Source of the DNA: Saccharobesus litoralis
Lineage (GTDB): Bacteria; Pseudomonadota; Gammaproteobacteria; Enterobacterales; Alteromonadaceae
Length of the DNA: 64,000 nucleotides
Direction of reading: 5' to 3'
NCBI RefSeq assembly: GCF_003063625.1
Contig: NZ_CP026604.1
Span: forward strand, 5,186,065-5,250,064
This document shows positions 1-8,706 of the stretch, piece after piece. Numbering within the stretch: the stretch's first letter is position 1; every line of letters begins with the position of its first letter. Both the position numbers and the translations under genes were made by a program. Below the pieces are notes generated by a model. The model saw only the letters and a list, made by a program, of their open reading frames with translations. It ran no database searches and had not been told where the DNA came from.

Positions 1-126
1 GCACATCTTAGCAGCGATTCATTGGTGTTATTCGAGCGATATGATGGTAAAGGTAATATCACCCGAGGATATGCTGAGGTTTTACCTGATTTGTCCGTTA
101 AGTGTTTTGTTTTTGAGCTAGAGTGA
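1..126 (+). CDS. C-terminal end of an unidentified protein (partial)
   Basis: An open frame runs from the first base of the window to a TGA at 124-126 and gives 41 residues ending in KCFVFELE. The start lies outside the window, so the family cannot be judged. The fragment mixes charged and aromatic residues and looks like the end of a soluble domain. It lies outside the 17-bp direct repeat at 400-416, so it probably belongs to the chromosome flanking the degraded element, or to a neighbouring element. Confidence 0.45.
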   Translation, partial: AHLSSDSLVLFERYDGKGNITRGYAEVLPDLSVKCFVFELE

Positions 127-634
127 TAATGTAATACAACCTGACTTTAATAATAACTATCACTAAGCATGGGTTTAGCTAAACAAAAGCTAATTTATAC
201 GAATCAATTACGATAAACTGATTGTATTGAATGATTTTGTTAGATCAATTTATCATTACTTAAAGAAATTTAGCTCTAAATATCATAGGAAGTATTTTTA
301 ACCTACCCGTTAAACTATGTACCAACATAAGTACCAACGAAAACAAAATAAATAACAAAACAACATATAAATCAAAAGCTTAAATAATTATATCAAGTTC
401 AGGTGGGGCCACCATTCCCACTAAATAAGCGGAATGGTAGGTAAGTAACTACTCACAATTTCCTATTTTACCGAATAAGTCTCCTATTCCAACCATGGTC
501 AGCTAGGACCACATAGCTTTCCTGTATATCTGACCATGTTTAGTCGCCACATTTAACAGGTAATCAAACATCGTAATAAAACTCGTGTAAATTTTAGTGG
601 AAATATATCAAGCTCTTACCCTGCAGTTTAGCGA
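127..634. other. Gene-free stretch with an inverted repeat
   Basis: No convincing gene is seen here. It contains the left copy of the 17-bp direct repeat (400-416) and a separate 9-bp perfect inverted repeat, CATGGTCAG at 494-502 and CTGACCATG at 530-538, with a 27-base loop. That repeat lies downstream of the leftward micro-genes ending at 635 and could be a structured 3' end, but no T-run supports a terminator. Confidence 0.5.
400..416. repeat. Left 17-bp direct repeat, candidate attachment site
   Basis: CAGGTGGGGCCACCATT occurs here and again at 5664-5680 in the same orientation, with no similarity beyond the 17 bases. The second copy lies about 110 bp in front of a P4-type integrase gene that reads away from it, the usual arrangement of an attachment site in integrative elements. 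Its internal GGTGG/CCACC symmetry would suit a recombinase core. No tRNA or tmRNA gene ends at either copy. Confidence 0.5.
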
Positions 635-769
635 TTACTCAGTTTCCTCCCCTTGATACTCTTCATTATTAGGGTTTAATTGATTTGCATGATTATCCAA
701 GCTATCCCAATAAGCATCGTTGTTAGGATTCATACTATCGCTTCTATCATCATTCGGTGTACGACTCAT
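635..769 (-). CDS. Micro-protein of the DRSDSMNPNNDAYW type (44 aa)
   Basis: A 44-residue protein beginning MSRTPNDDRSDSMNPNNDAY and rich in Asn, Asp, Glu and Ser; the rest carries a second NPNN motif (LNPNNEEY). Internally it repeats the pattern N-P-N-N-x-x-Y twice. Small proteins with this DRSDSMNPNN motif recur in gammaproteobacterial genomes and integrative elements, often misannotated. Their function is unknown to me. The ATG overlaps the TGA of the upstream gene (ATGA) and is preceded by GAAGGA, so the two are translationally coupled. It is too short for most gene callers, but the spacing, ribosome site and motif make it credible. Confidence 0.65.
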   Translation of the reverse strand: MSRTPNDDRSDSMNPNNDAYWDSLDNHANQLNPNNEEYQGEETE

Positions 770-906
770 TGCTTTTTCCTTCTTTGTTGTTGAATTTGTT
801 TACCACGATTACCCTGCACTTGGTCATATTGCCTATTCGTCCCTTTGGTTCCTAAATTGGCATTTTTCATGTTTGACGAGTTATCTTGAGGTTTAATTTT
901 CTCCAT
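766..906 (-). CDS. Basic Asn/Gln-rich micro-protein (46 aa)
   Basis: A 46-residue protein starting MEKIKPQDNSSNMKNANLG and ending in a basic QQQRRKKQ tail. The ATG at 906 has a strong AAGGAG ribosome site 6-7 bases upstream. Its stop codon overlaps the start of the acidic micro-protein gene that follows, so a basic and an acidic small protein are made from one short operon. The opposite charges suggest, but do not prove, that they interact. No domain is recognised. It is divergent from the orphan gene at 984, so the 906-984 gap probably holds both promoters. Confidence 0.6.
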   Translation of the reverse strand: MEKIKPQDNSSNMKNANLGTKGTNRQYDQVQGNRGKQIQQQRRKKQ

Positions 907-983
907 TTAGCATCTCCTTCATTGTTGCTTGAGGGGTATTCTGGTTTAATAGCATCCAGAAAAAAGGGACATTTCACTGAAAC

Positions 984-2090
984 ATGCTTGATCCAAAGCT
1001 ACAAACAGGGTTGTTGTTTAATCAACTACCCAAACTACTTTTTATAGCGTCTAACCTAGCCACCTCAGATTCAGACGCTATGGTAAAAGTTGCGCGTATC
1101 TCCAAATCCAACCCTAACATTTCTCACGATGAGCAAATTTTTCGAAAGATTCGATCTGGTGCATTAGACGAAATCGATTTGGAAAGTTACTTAGATATAG
1201 GCAAATTAAATCTACAGATACCGAACATTAAAGATAGCGAATTACCAGAAGTTGGCAGTTGGCTATTAATCAAGGCGATGGTTGCGGGTTTAAAAGCTCA
1301 CAACACTCATCAAGCGGACAAATACAAACAATTTATCGAAGCGCACTGTGAACTAGAGCAATTGGCAATTAGGCACCTACTCAAAGAAAAAGACTTTACT
1401 TATTTACAAAAATTTTTGAAGGATTGGCTCTTAGTAACCTCATTTGATAACCCCAATCCAACACCTCAACAAGGTGCCAGTTATTTGATCAAATTAACTA
1501 TGTACTGGGGAGCAATGATCGAGCTTTATCTTGAGCTGGAACTTGAATCTAAAAATATCTCGTTCTTAAGCTATTCATTGCCTTATACAAAAATAAGAAG
1601 CGGATCTTCCAAATTACAATTCTCCTCAAGACGTTTTTTGGAACTCATCTTACAAGGCTGGGCTGAAGAGAATTACAGTAAAAATAGAATTACAAAAAAC
1701 CAATTCTACAGAGATATTTTACGCAAACAGATAGTTGATCTAACCTTAAACCCGTCTAAAGACCTATGTGAATTAGAATTGATTGACCCGGACATTGATG
1801 CCATCAAAAAACGTTTTCAACGATGGGAGAATGCCCAGGTATTGTTTTCATATGACGACGTTAAGAAATACTTAGCAATACTACGGACTCCCTATTCTGA
1901 AAACGACCTAGGAATCTGGCTCGCCCCATATCTACTAATAAATTTATTTACATATATGCAGAAGGAGTTACTAAGCTCGGGGATATCACCAACACAAATT
2001 GAGCGAGAGTTTTCAGAATATCCGAAATACAAAACACTGGTTTCTAAGCGATATAAACGCTTCAATGCCGATACGAAGCTGAGTCCCTAG
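984..2090 (+). CDS. Orphan 368-aa protein of the degraded element
   Basis: I do not recognise this protein. It is a helix-rich, Leu- and Lys-rich soluble protein with no signal peptide, no transmembrane run and no obvious catalytic motif. Its C-terminus is basic (SKRYKRFNAD). The chosen ATG at 984 has only a weak upstream GGGA. It lies between the two 17-bp direct repeats with the truncated integrase, so it is probably a cargo gene of the element. It is full-length looking, unlike the integrase and polymerase remnants. Possible roles such as defence or regulation are speculation. Confidence 0.6.
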   Translation: MLDPKLQTGLLFNQLPKLLFIASNLATSDSDAMVKVARISKSNPNISHDEQIFRKIRSGALDEIDLESYLDIGKLNLQIPNIKDSELPEVGSWLLIKAMVAGLKAHNTHQADKYKQFIEAHCELEQLAIRHLLKEKDFTYLQKFLKDWLLVTSFDNPNPTPQQGASYLIKLTMYWGAMIELYLELELESKNISFLSYSLPYTKIRSGSSKLQFSSRRFLELILQGWAEENYSKNRITKNQFYRDILRKQIVDLTLNPSKDLCELELIDPDIDAIKKRFQRWENAQVLFSYDDVKKYLAILRTPYSENDLGIWLAPYLLINLFTYMQKELLSSGISPTQIEREFSEYPKYKTLVSKRYKRFNADTKLSP

Positions 2091-2420
2091 GTACAGCCAT
2101 TAAAACCTCTATATCTCGGTTACACAATATATTATCCCTACAATAACGTTCTGTAGATACTCGACATACTCGAGTGTTCCAAGCGCCATCAAGCTATAAG
2201 CTATCTATAGACACTTTCAAACATCCAAAATAGTCGAGTATAACAGCGTATTAATTCAAGCAGACTAGGCTACCACACTAGTTACATTAACTATTACCAG
2301 CTAGATATGCGTTAATCTGGCTCAACATTTCTTCACCTCTAGTATCTTTATAACTGTAGTGGCATAGTGATTTTGGCCACCTAATTAGAGGATGTTATGA
2401 TTTGTTCATAGCAGTATTAG

Positions 2421-3600
<1,180 letters not shown>

Positions 3601-3602
3601 AT

Positions 3603-4655
3603 ATGAATACTAATAAAACTACCAATTTTTTAACGTTAGGCGTTGATACTCATCTTGATAACCATGTTGCTGTGCTTGTAAATAGCATTGGACAAGTCAT
3701 TGATACTAATGATTTTAAAGTAAATTCTAGTGGATATGAAAAATTGTACAACTGGTGCAAATCGTTTGGTTCAGTAAAACAAGCTGGTTTAGAAGGAACA
3801 GGAACTTATGGCGCTGGATTGTGTAAGTTTTTGCAAGAGCGACAAATTGAAGTCTTTGAAGTAAACAGACCTAATAGAGCAATCCGTCGGCTAAGAGGGA
3901 AATCAGATCCTACAGATGCTGAAAATGCAGCTCGCTCTGTATTATCCAAAGAATCTACGGCAATACCCAAGTCTCACGATGGTATCGTTGAAGCCATGCG
4001 GTATTTAGTTGTAGCGCGAAAAAGTTCAGTCAAAGCTAAAACACAGGCCATCAATCAAATACGAGCTTTGCTTGTAACGGCTCCTGAACAAATTCGTGAA
4101 AAATGCTACCTGCCTTCCAGCTATCAATGTGTATCAGCGTGTAAAGAGCTTGAAGCTGAGCCAGATAACTTACTGGAAGACACACTAATATCAATGCTAA
4201 ACCTATTATCACTGCGTTGGGAGGCGTTAGCTGAAGAATTAAAAACTATAGACAAACAGTTAAAAAAATTAACTTCTTCGGCTGCTAGCAGTCTTTTAGA
4301 ACAATACGGAGTGGGGAGTTATGTTGCCGCTACTTTGCTTGTAGCTGCCGGTGATAACCCTGAGCGTCTAAGAAAAGAATCATCGTTTGCTGCTTTATGT
4401 GGCGTTAGTCCATTGGATGCCTCATCTGGTAAAAAACAACGCCACAGGCTTAATCGTGGAGGAGCTAGAGATGCCAACAATGCCTTATGGACAGTGGCCT
4501 TGATAAGAATGAGAAGTGACTTTAGAACAAGGAAATACGTAGAAAAACGTTCGTCAGAAGGGAAATCAAATAAAGAAATTCAGCGTTGCTTGAAGCGTTA
4601 TATAGCTAGAGAGCTATATCCAATTATCGTATCAGACCTTTCTAAGTTAAGCTGA
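3603..4655 (+). CDS. IS110-family DEDD recombinase
   Basis: This 350-residue protein has the two domains of the family. An N-terminal RuvC-like DEDD domain (about 1-160) shows LGVDTHLDNH, EGTGTYG and KSDPTDAENAARS. A C-terminal Tnp_20 domain (about 225-320) contains ALCGVSPLDASSGK, where IS110 enzymes carry the catalytic serine. In characterised members the protein works as a tetramer with a bridge RNA that pairs with donor and target DNA. The ATG follows a GAGGG ribosome site and sits directly after the predicted RNA. The gene is intact, so this element may be active. It shares no operon with the IS3 genes. Confidence 0.93.
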   Translation: MNTNKTTNFLTLGVDTHLDNHVAVLVNSIGQVIDTNDFKVNSSGYEKLYNWCKSFGSVKQAGLEGTGTYGAGLCKFLQERQIEVFEVNRPNRAIRRLRGKSDPTDAENAARSVLSKESTAIPKSHDGIVEAMRYLVVARKSSVKAKTQAINQIRALLVTAPEQIREKCYLPSSYQCVSACKELEAEPDNLLEDTLISMLNLLSLRWEALAEELKTIDKQLKKLTSSAASSLLEQYGVGSYVAATLLVAAGDNPERLRKESSFAALCGVSPLDASSGKKQRHRLNRGGARDANNALWTVALIRMRSDFRTRKYVEKRSSEGKSNKEIQRCLKRYIARELYPIIVSDLSKLS

Positions 4656-4661
4656 CCTTGA

Positions 4662-4889
<228 letters not shown>

Positions 4890-4971
4890 CCACTACAAAC
4901 CATCAATAGAGTTATAAATACTCACATCAGTGCGAATTTTCACCGAATCACCAAGCAGCTCTTTGCAAGCC

Positions 4972-5556
4972 TCATCCATGCATGCAACTACATCTGAAAC
5001 AACTTGCTGTTGGCTCTCGACAGAGGCATTCGCGTAGCACACTCAAACATTTGTTATGAATACAATAGCCTTTACACTCTAGCTCTTTGAAAAACACTCT
5101 GACAAATTTCTTGGATAATTCTTCAATTAACACATCTCCCAATACCGGTTGAACATGCTTTCGATAAGCGATTTCAAGACCGTGTGTGCGACCTGCAATG
5201 GTATTTCGATAATCTAATTCCCCTATTTTATACAACTCAAAAATATCATTTAATCGTAGCTGTCTATTATTGGTTAACGAATCGAGGGCGGAATGTGCTT
5301 GCAGACGATAGCTATTCAATAACTCAACAACCCTACTTCTTGCATCGTCCAATGACATGCTCGAAGCATCCCCTACCCTGATGTTGTGGCTTTTGCTCGA
5401 CACTTTAAATCGAGCGAAGTAAGTCTTGGTTCCTTTTTCCGTAACCGTTAACTTTAAATTAGGTTGTTTCTTATCTGAATAAGTCCGAGACTTATTGTCT
5501 GCTTTAATTGCGTTAATTCGTTTTTGAGTGAACGAAAATGTTGAGTCAAAATTCAT
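4972..5556 (-). pseudogene. Truncated P4-type tyrosine integrase
   Basis: The first 165 or so residues match the arm-binding DUF4102 domain (about 10-95, with KTYFARFKVSSKSHNIRVGDASSMSLDDAR) and the SAM-like core-binding domain (about 105-165). The sequence then runs out of homology at HNKCLSVLREC and continues in a wrong frame for about 25 residues. The whole catalytic domain with the Arg-His-Arg-Tyr residues is missing, so the protein cannot recombine. It reads away from the right 17-bp repeat, as integrases normally read away from their attachment site. A deletion has fused it to the polymerase-like fragment. Confidence 0.85.
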
Positions 5557-5561
5557 ATTTA

Positions 5562-5599
5562 CACCTTTTTTACACTGACCAAAAGTGTAAAAAAAGGTG
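5562..5599. promoter_or_regulatory. Near-perfect 15-bp inverted repeat in front of the integrase
   Basis: CACCTTTTTTACACT at 5562-5576 is mirrored by AGTGTAAAAAAAGGTG from 5584, with one extra A and a 7-base centre. It starts 6 bp upstream of the integrase start codon, so it overlaps its ribosome site and leader. It may be an operator for autoregulation or an arm-type site. The function is inferred from position only. Confidence 0.5.
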
Positions 5600-5663
5600 C
5601 TATTTGCATTAAAAACGGGGATAAAATCGGCCTATAGCCCGCATTTAACCGCTAAAAACCGAA

Positions 5664-5680
5664 CAGGTGGGGCCACCATT
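5664..5680. repeat. Right 17-bp direct repeat, candidate attachment site
   Basis: This is the exact second copy of CAGGTGGGGCCACCATT, 5.26 kb from the first. It lies between the integrase promoter region and the redox operon that begins the normal-looking chromosome on this side. The two copies define the limits of the decayed element. Confidence 0.5.
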
Positions 5681-5850
5681 TTCCTTACACTGTTCATATT
5701 TCTAGCGTTCATAAACACTACTTTTTAAACTCTAACCTGTTTGAAACTATTTTATAGCTTCATGAGATGGCAAAAGCAGATGAGATCCATGATTTCTTAA
5801 AAACATCATGCTTTGGCAATCGCCACATTGGATGATTTTCTAGTGACATA

Positions 5851-6405
5851 CTATTTCTCCGGCTTTTCCCAAACATAAGACTTCATAGCATCGTCCACTT
5901 TTGTATGTGTTAATGCGTTTGTGAAGTTTGAGATTAGTTTTGATGCCAGTCCGGTGAGCACTTCCAAAGCTTGGCGCTTAGTATATCCCGCATTCAAAAA
6001 CTCATTTAACTTATCGTCACCAATATGACCTCGGTTGTCTAATAAGGCTTTTGTGAAATCATGAAGCGCTTGAAGTTTTGCGTCTGGCAGATTAGTGCCA
6101 TTTCTCAAAGCTTCAATAACATCGTCTGGCATTTTAGATGACTTCATCATCCATGTATGGCCCGGAACACAATAGTGGCAATTATTCTCAAAGTTTGACG
6201 TCATAAAAACAACTTGTTGCTCAACTGGGCTAAACGCTGTTTCTTTCATGAAGCTTGTAAAGGTTTGGTTATACGCTTTATATGTTGCTGGCGCTTCAGC
6301 TAAAATCTTGTGGAGGTTTGGGATCATGCCAAAGCCAGCTAAAGATTGCTCCATCAATGGTTTCGATTCTTCTGGTGCCGTATCCAGCTCATAGTAAGTA
6401 AACAT
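5851..6405 (-). CDS. Carboxymuconolactone decarboxylase-family (AhpD-like) protein
   Basis: A 184-residue, all-helical protein with the AhpD-type active-site motif CHYC (NNCHYCVPGHTWMM, about residues 76-88). In this family the Cys pair carries out disulphide exchange and helps reduce peroxides or quinone-type oxidants. It is the last gene of a leftward set that includes a peroxiredoxin and MdaB, which supports a redox role over an aromatic-degradation role. It starts at ATG 6405, three bases from the end of the broken FrnE-like gene. The exact substrate is unknown. Confidence 0.85.
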   Translation of the reverse strand: MFTYYELDTAPEESKPLMEQSLAGFGMIPNLHKILAEAPATYKAYNQTFTSFMKETAFSPVEQQVVFMTSNFENNCHYCVPGHTWMMKSSKMPDDVIEALRNGTNLPDAKLQALHDFTKALLDNRGHIGDDKLNEFLNAGYTKRQALEVLTGLASKLISNFTNALTHTKVDDAMKSYVWEKPEK

Positions 6406-6407
6406 AA

Positions 6408-6590
6408 TTAATAGTCTCTATTTAAATATTGATTGAGTAAACGTTCAAAAATTTCTGCTTCTTGTGCACCTGAAAGGGCCTGTTCGCCATTAAAAATAAA
6501 TAATGGTACGCCATGTACTCCTCTTTGATGCCAGTGCTATTCGATTAACTTCACTTCTTCAGCGTATGAGTTATTACAGGCATTGCTTGC
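6408..6590 (-). pseudogene. C-terminal remnant of a FrnE-type DsbA-family gene
   Basis: A leftward frame overlapping the end of the peroxiredoxin gene reads SNACNNSYAEEVKLIE, then a TAG, then HWHQRGVHGVPLFIFNGEQA and on to a TAA at 6408-6410. The GVPLFIFNGE segment followed by an SGAQ turn is typical of the C-terminus of FrnE/2-hydroxychromene isomerase-like DsbA proteins (cis-Pro loop). The N-terminal CxxC half is absent. The in-frame TAG and the missing 5' half show that it is dead. It marks a former gene of this redox operon. Confidence 0.65.
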
Positions 6591-7128
6591 TTAGCGTTCC
6601 GCGAATAGGGTAATTGTTATCAGGATTGCGTATCCAACCTAAGCCGTTTATTAATGACTGAAGTTCTGGTCTTATAAACGGGTTGTTTGAAATATCTGCA
6701 ACGTGCACTTTACCTTCACTGTTAACGACAAATAATCCCGGCTCAGCAAATGGATGATCTGTTTCTTCAGGCGATCTAGGGGCTGATATATACAAGCCAA
6801 GCTCTTCCATTTGTTCAGTAGTAAGGCCGTAGGCGATAGGGAAACTAACATCAAGTCTTTCCATATGACTTTCTAGTTGTTTTTTACTGTCTCCGGAAAC
6901 GGCGATCAAATCTACGCCTGTTTGAGCCAGTAAGCTTTTCGCATTTTCTAACTGGTTTAAGTAGCGGGTACAAAGCGGGCAGTGCTGACCTCTGTAAACA
7001 ATGACCATCTTCCAATCCAAACCATTTTCAGGAACAGACAACTTTTTAATATCGCCATTCAAAAGTTTGGCTTCGATATTTGGAAAGTCAGCACCTGCAT
7101 GCAATTTATTGGTATATTCAACGCTCAT
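6574..7128 (-). CDS. Peroxiredoxin of the AhpC/TSA superfamily
   Basis: A 184-residue thioredoxin-fold protein with YRGQHCPLCTRYL at about residues 45-57. The CPLC motif puts the peroxidatic Cys in a CxxC context as in the atypical AhpC-TSA2 group. The body of the fold (DLIAVSGDSKKQLESHMERL, FVVNSEGKVHVADISN) is complete. It probably reduces organic hydroperoxides in the cytoplasm. The C-terminal tail LSKQCL extends past the usual PIRGT ending and overlaps the FrnE remnant, so the present end may be a scar of that deletion. It lies 9 bp from mdaB, in one operon. Confidence 0.82.
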   Translation of the reverse strand: MSVEYTNKLHAGADFPNIEAKLLNGDIKKLSVPENGLDWKMVIVYRGQHCPLCTRYLNQLENAKSLLAQTGVDLIAVSGDSKKQLESHMERLDVSFPIAYGLTTEQMEELGLYISAPRSPEETDHPFAEPGLFVVNSEGKVHVADISNNPFIRPELQSLINGLGWIRNPDNNYPIRGTLSKQCL

Positions 7129-7137
7129 GACTGTTCC

Positions 7138-7734
7138 TTAAAAATGTTTGTTAATGTGCGCTTCAAATCGTTTGAAGTCATTTTCTACATCGGCATTCTT
7201 CATAACATCGAAACAGGCAAATGTTTCCATTGGTTTCATCCCAAAGAACTTGAAGTTCATATGCATAGGGAACATTAAGTCGTCGATTGATTTGCCATCA
7301 AAAAATTCACCTTCATCGTTAAATGCTTCTTCCGGTGCATTAAAAGTAAGAGACATCATATATTTGGTTTTAGTTAACGTGCCGCCCATACCATAGTTTT
7401 TCTTTGGTGCCTCTTTTGTACGGCCGTCACCAACACATAACGCTCCTCCCATACCAGCGGTATAAACTTCATCCATATACTTCTTAAATGACCAAGGCAC
7501 ACCCATCCAGTTACTGGGCGATTGCAGGAATACAATGTCTGCCCATTGATGATGTTCTAATTGCTCTTCTACATCGTACTCATCACTCATTGTTACGACG
7601 CGAGTGTTATAACCTTTACTCTCAAGCAGTGTTATTGCTTTATCAATTAAGGCTGCATTTAGCTTGCCTTCGGAAAATGGGTAATACTGGTGGGCATTAA
7701 TAATTAACACGTTCTTCGAATCAGTAGCGCTCAT
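7138..7734 (-). CDS. mdaB: NAD(P)H:quinone oxidoreductase MdaB
   Basis: This 198-residue flavodoxin-fold protein matches MdaB along its length. It has [20 protein letters not shown] at the FMN site, [28 protein letters not shown], the DGRT element, and [15 protein letters not shown]. MdaB reduces quinones by two electrons with FAD and NADPH, avoiding semiquinone radicals. It is the first gene of the leftward operon and faces an HxlR-type regulator, an arrangement common for quinone- or electrophile-induced reductases. Confidence 0.88.
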   Translation of the reverse strand: MSATDSKNVLIINAHQYYPFSEGKLNAALIDKAITLLESKGYNTRVVTMSDEYDVEEQLEHHQWADIVFLQSPSNWMGVPWSFKKYMDEVYTAGMGGALCVGDGRTKEAPKKNYGMGGTLTKTKYMMSLTFNAPEEAFNDEGEFFDGKSIDDLMFPMHMNFKFFGMKPMETFACFDVMKNADVENDFKRFEAHINKHF

Positions 7735-7808
7735 AAAACAACTCCAAATTAAATTTCAGCAAAAATAAATAAGAGAAACATTCTCTAATTCAACCTATTT
7801 ATGGTATA

Positions 7809-7856
7809 TTTTAGTTACCTGATTTAAGTTATCAATTAGTATACTTTTAGTAACCT
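7809..7856. promoter_or_regulatory. Pair of direct repeats between mdaB and the HxlR gene
   Basis: TTTTAGTTACCT at 7809-7820 and TTTTAGTAACCT at 7845-7856 match at 11 of 12 positions, exactly 36 bp apart. The divergent promoters for mdaB and the regulator must lie in this gap. The repeats are the best candidate binding sites for the HxlR-type protein. The assignment rests on position and repetition only. Confidence 0.5.
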
Positions 7857-7878
7857 ACTATTTTTATAAGGAGGATTG

Positions 7879-8235
7879 ATGGAAAGTGTCGTAAAAACAG
7901 ATAGTAAAGGTAGAAAAAAAGTTTTGAATGCATGCACTGAACCCTGCGCTATTGAAAAAGGCATGCGTTTAATTGGCGGAAAGTGGAAAGGCTCCATTAT
8001 TTATCACCTTAAAGATGAACCTGTAAGGTTTAATGACCTAACCCGTATGCTTGGCGGTGCCAGCAAAAAAATGGTCGACCAACGCCTAAAAGAACTAGAA
8101 AGTGAAGGGATGGTACTCAGAAAAGTGATAAGTGATAGACCTGTTGCTGTAACTTATGAGCTAACCGATTTCGGTAAAACTGCACTGAATATCTTAGATG
8201 AACTCAGGATTTGGTCAGAATCCCATCAAATATAG
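7879..8235 (+). CDS. HxlR-family winged-helix regulator
   Basis: A 118-residue protein with the HxlR pattern CxxxPCAIEKGMRLIGGKWKGSIIYHL, then RFNDLTRMLGGASKKMVDQRLKELESEGMV as the winged helix. Members such as YodB and QorR use the conserved N-terminal Cys to sense quinones and diamide. The ATG at 7879 is chosen because AAGGAGG lies 4 bases upstream; a TTG at 7876 would sit too close. Divergent from mdaB-peroxiredoxin-AhpD-like, which it probably controls. Confidence 0.88.
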   Translation: MESVVKTDSKGRKKVLNACTEPCAIEKGMRLIGGKWKGSIIYHLKDEPVRFNDLTRMLGGASKKMVDQRLKELESEGMVLRKVISDRPVAVTYELTDFGKTALNILDELRIWSESHQI

Positions 8236-8246
8236 CGATAACGACT

Positions 8247-8393
8247 TTGGATTATTTAGCTCACCTTTACTTAGCACAACCCAATGCAAATTCTCATTTT
8301 GGTAATCTTCTTGGCGATTTTGGTGGTAAAAGGTATGTAAAGCGTAACCGATCACTGCGCAATGGTGCTAGATACATGACACTTTCTCAATAA
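8247..8393 (+). pseudogene. acpH: N-terminal remnant of ACP phosphodiesterase
   Basis: The frame reads LDYLAHLYLAQPNANSHFGN and then LLGDF, which matches the start of AcpH (DUF479; consensus NYLAHLHLA...LLGNLLADF). It then loses similarity and ends at a TAA at 8391-8393. There is no start codon in front of LDYLAH (the frame runs back into the regulator gene), and the other 80% of the protein is missing. AcpH removes phosphopantetheine from acyl carrier protein; this copy cannot. Confidence 0.65.
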
Positions 8394-8706
8394 ACCAGAC
8401 AAATAGCCGCCTACACAAACTAGAACATTACTGGCTACATCTGTGAATAAGTGAAAAACAAAATGAAAAGTTACCATGTCAATTTCATTGATAAAATCAC
8501 AACCCCAGCACAGCTTATCATCACGATAAGCACTACCTTTCATCCTAATAAATAAACATATTTTGTATTAACACAAATATTTCAAACCAAGCTACACTCA
8601 AATAAACGGTCGCAAAGGCCAGACAGCTGACAGCACTCGCTTAAGCGATTAAATCTGAATATCTTGTTACCTGTTCGGTAATTTTTTGAGATTGGGGTTA
8701 ATCTAA
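8394..8706. other. Gene-free stretch upstream of the porin gene
   Basis: No gene is supported here. A 63-codon frame on the minus strand lacks a ribosome site and known motifs. The leader of the porin gene must lie at its right end; a TTGGGGTT just before the GTG start is only a weak ribosome site. Confidence 0.4.

Noticed and set aside
400-416. The 17-bp repeat as the 3' end of a tRNA or tmRNA gene, because it contains GGGGCCACCA
   Set aside because: No T-arm or acceptor partner is found upstream of either copy, and neither flank folds as a tRNA end.
8352-8543. 63-codon frame on the minus strand with hydrophobic stretches
   Set aside because: There is no ribosome site or recognised family, and it overlaps the acpH remnant. 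It looks like chance.
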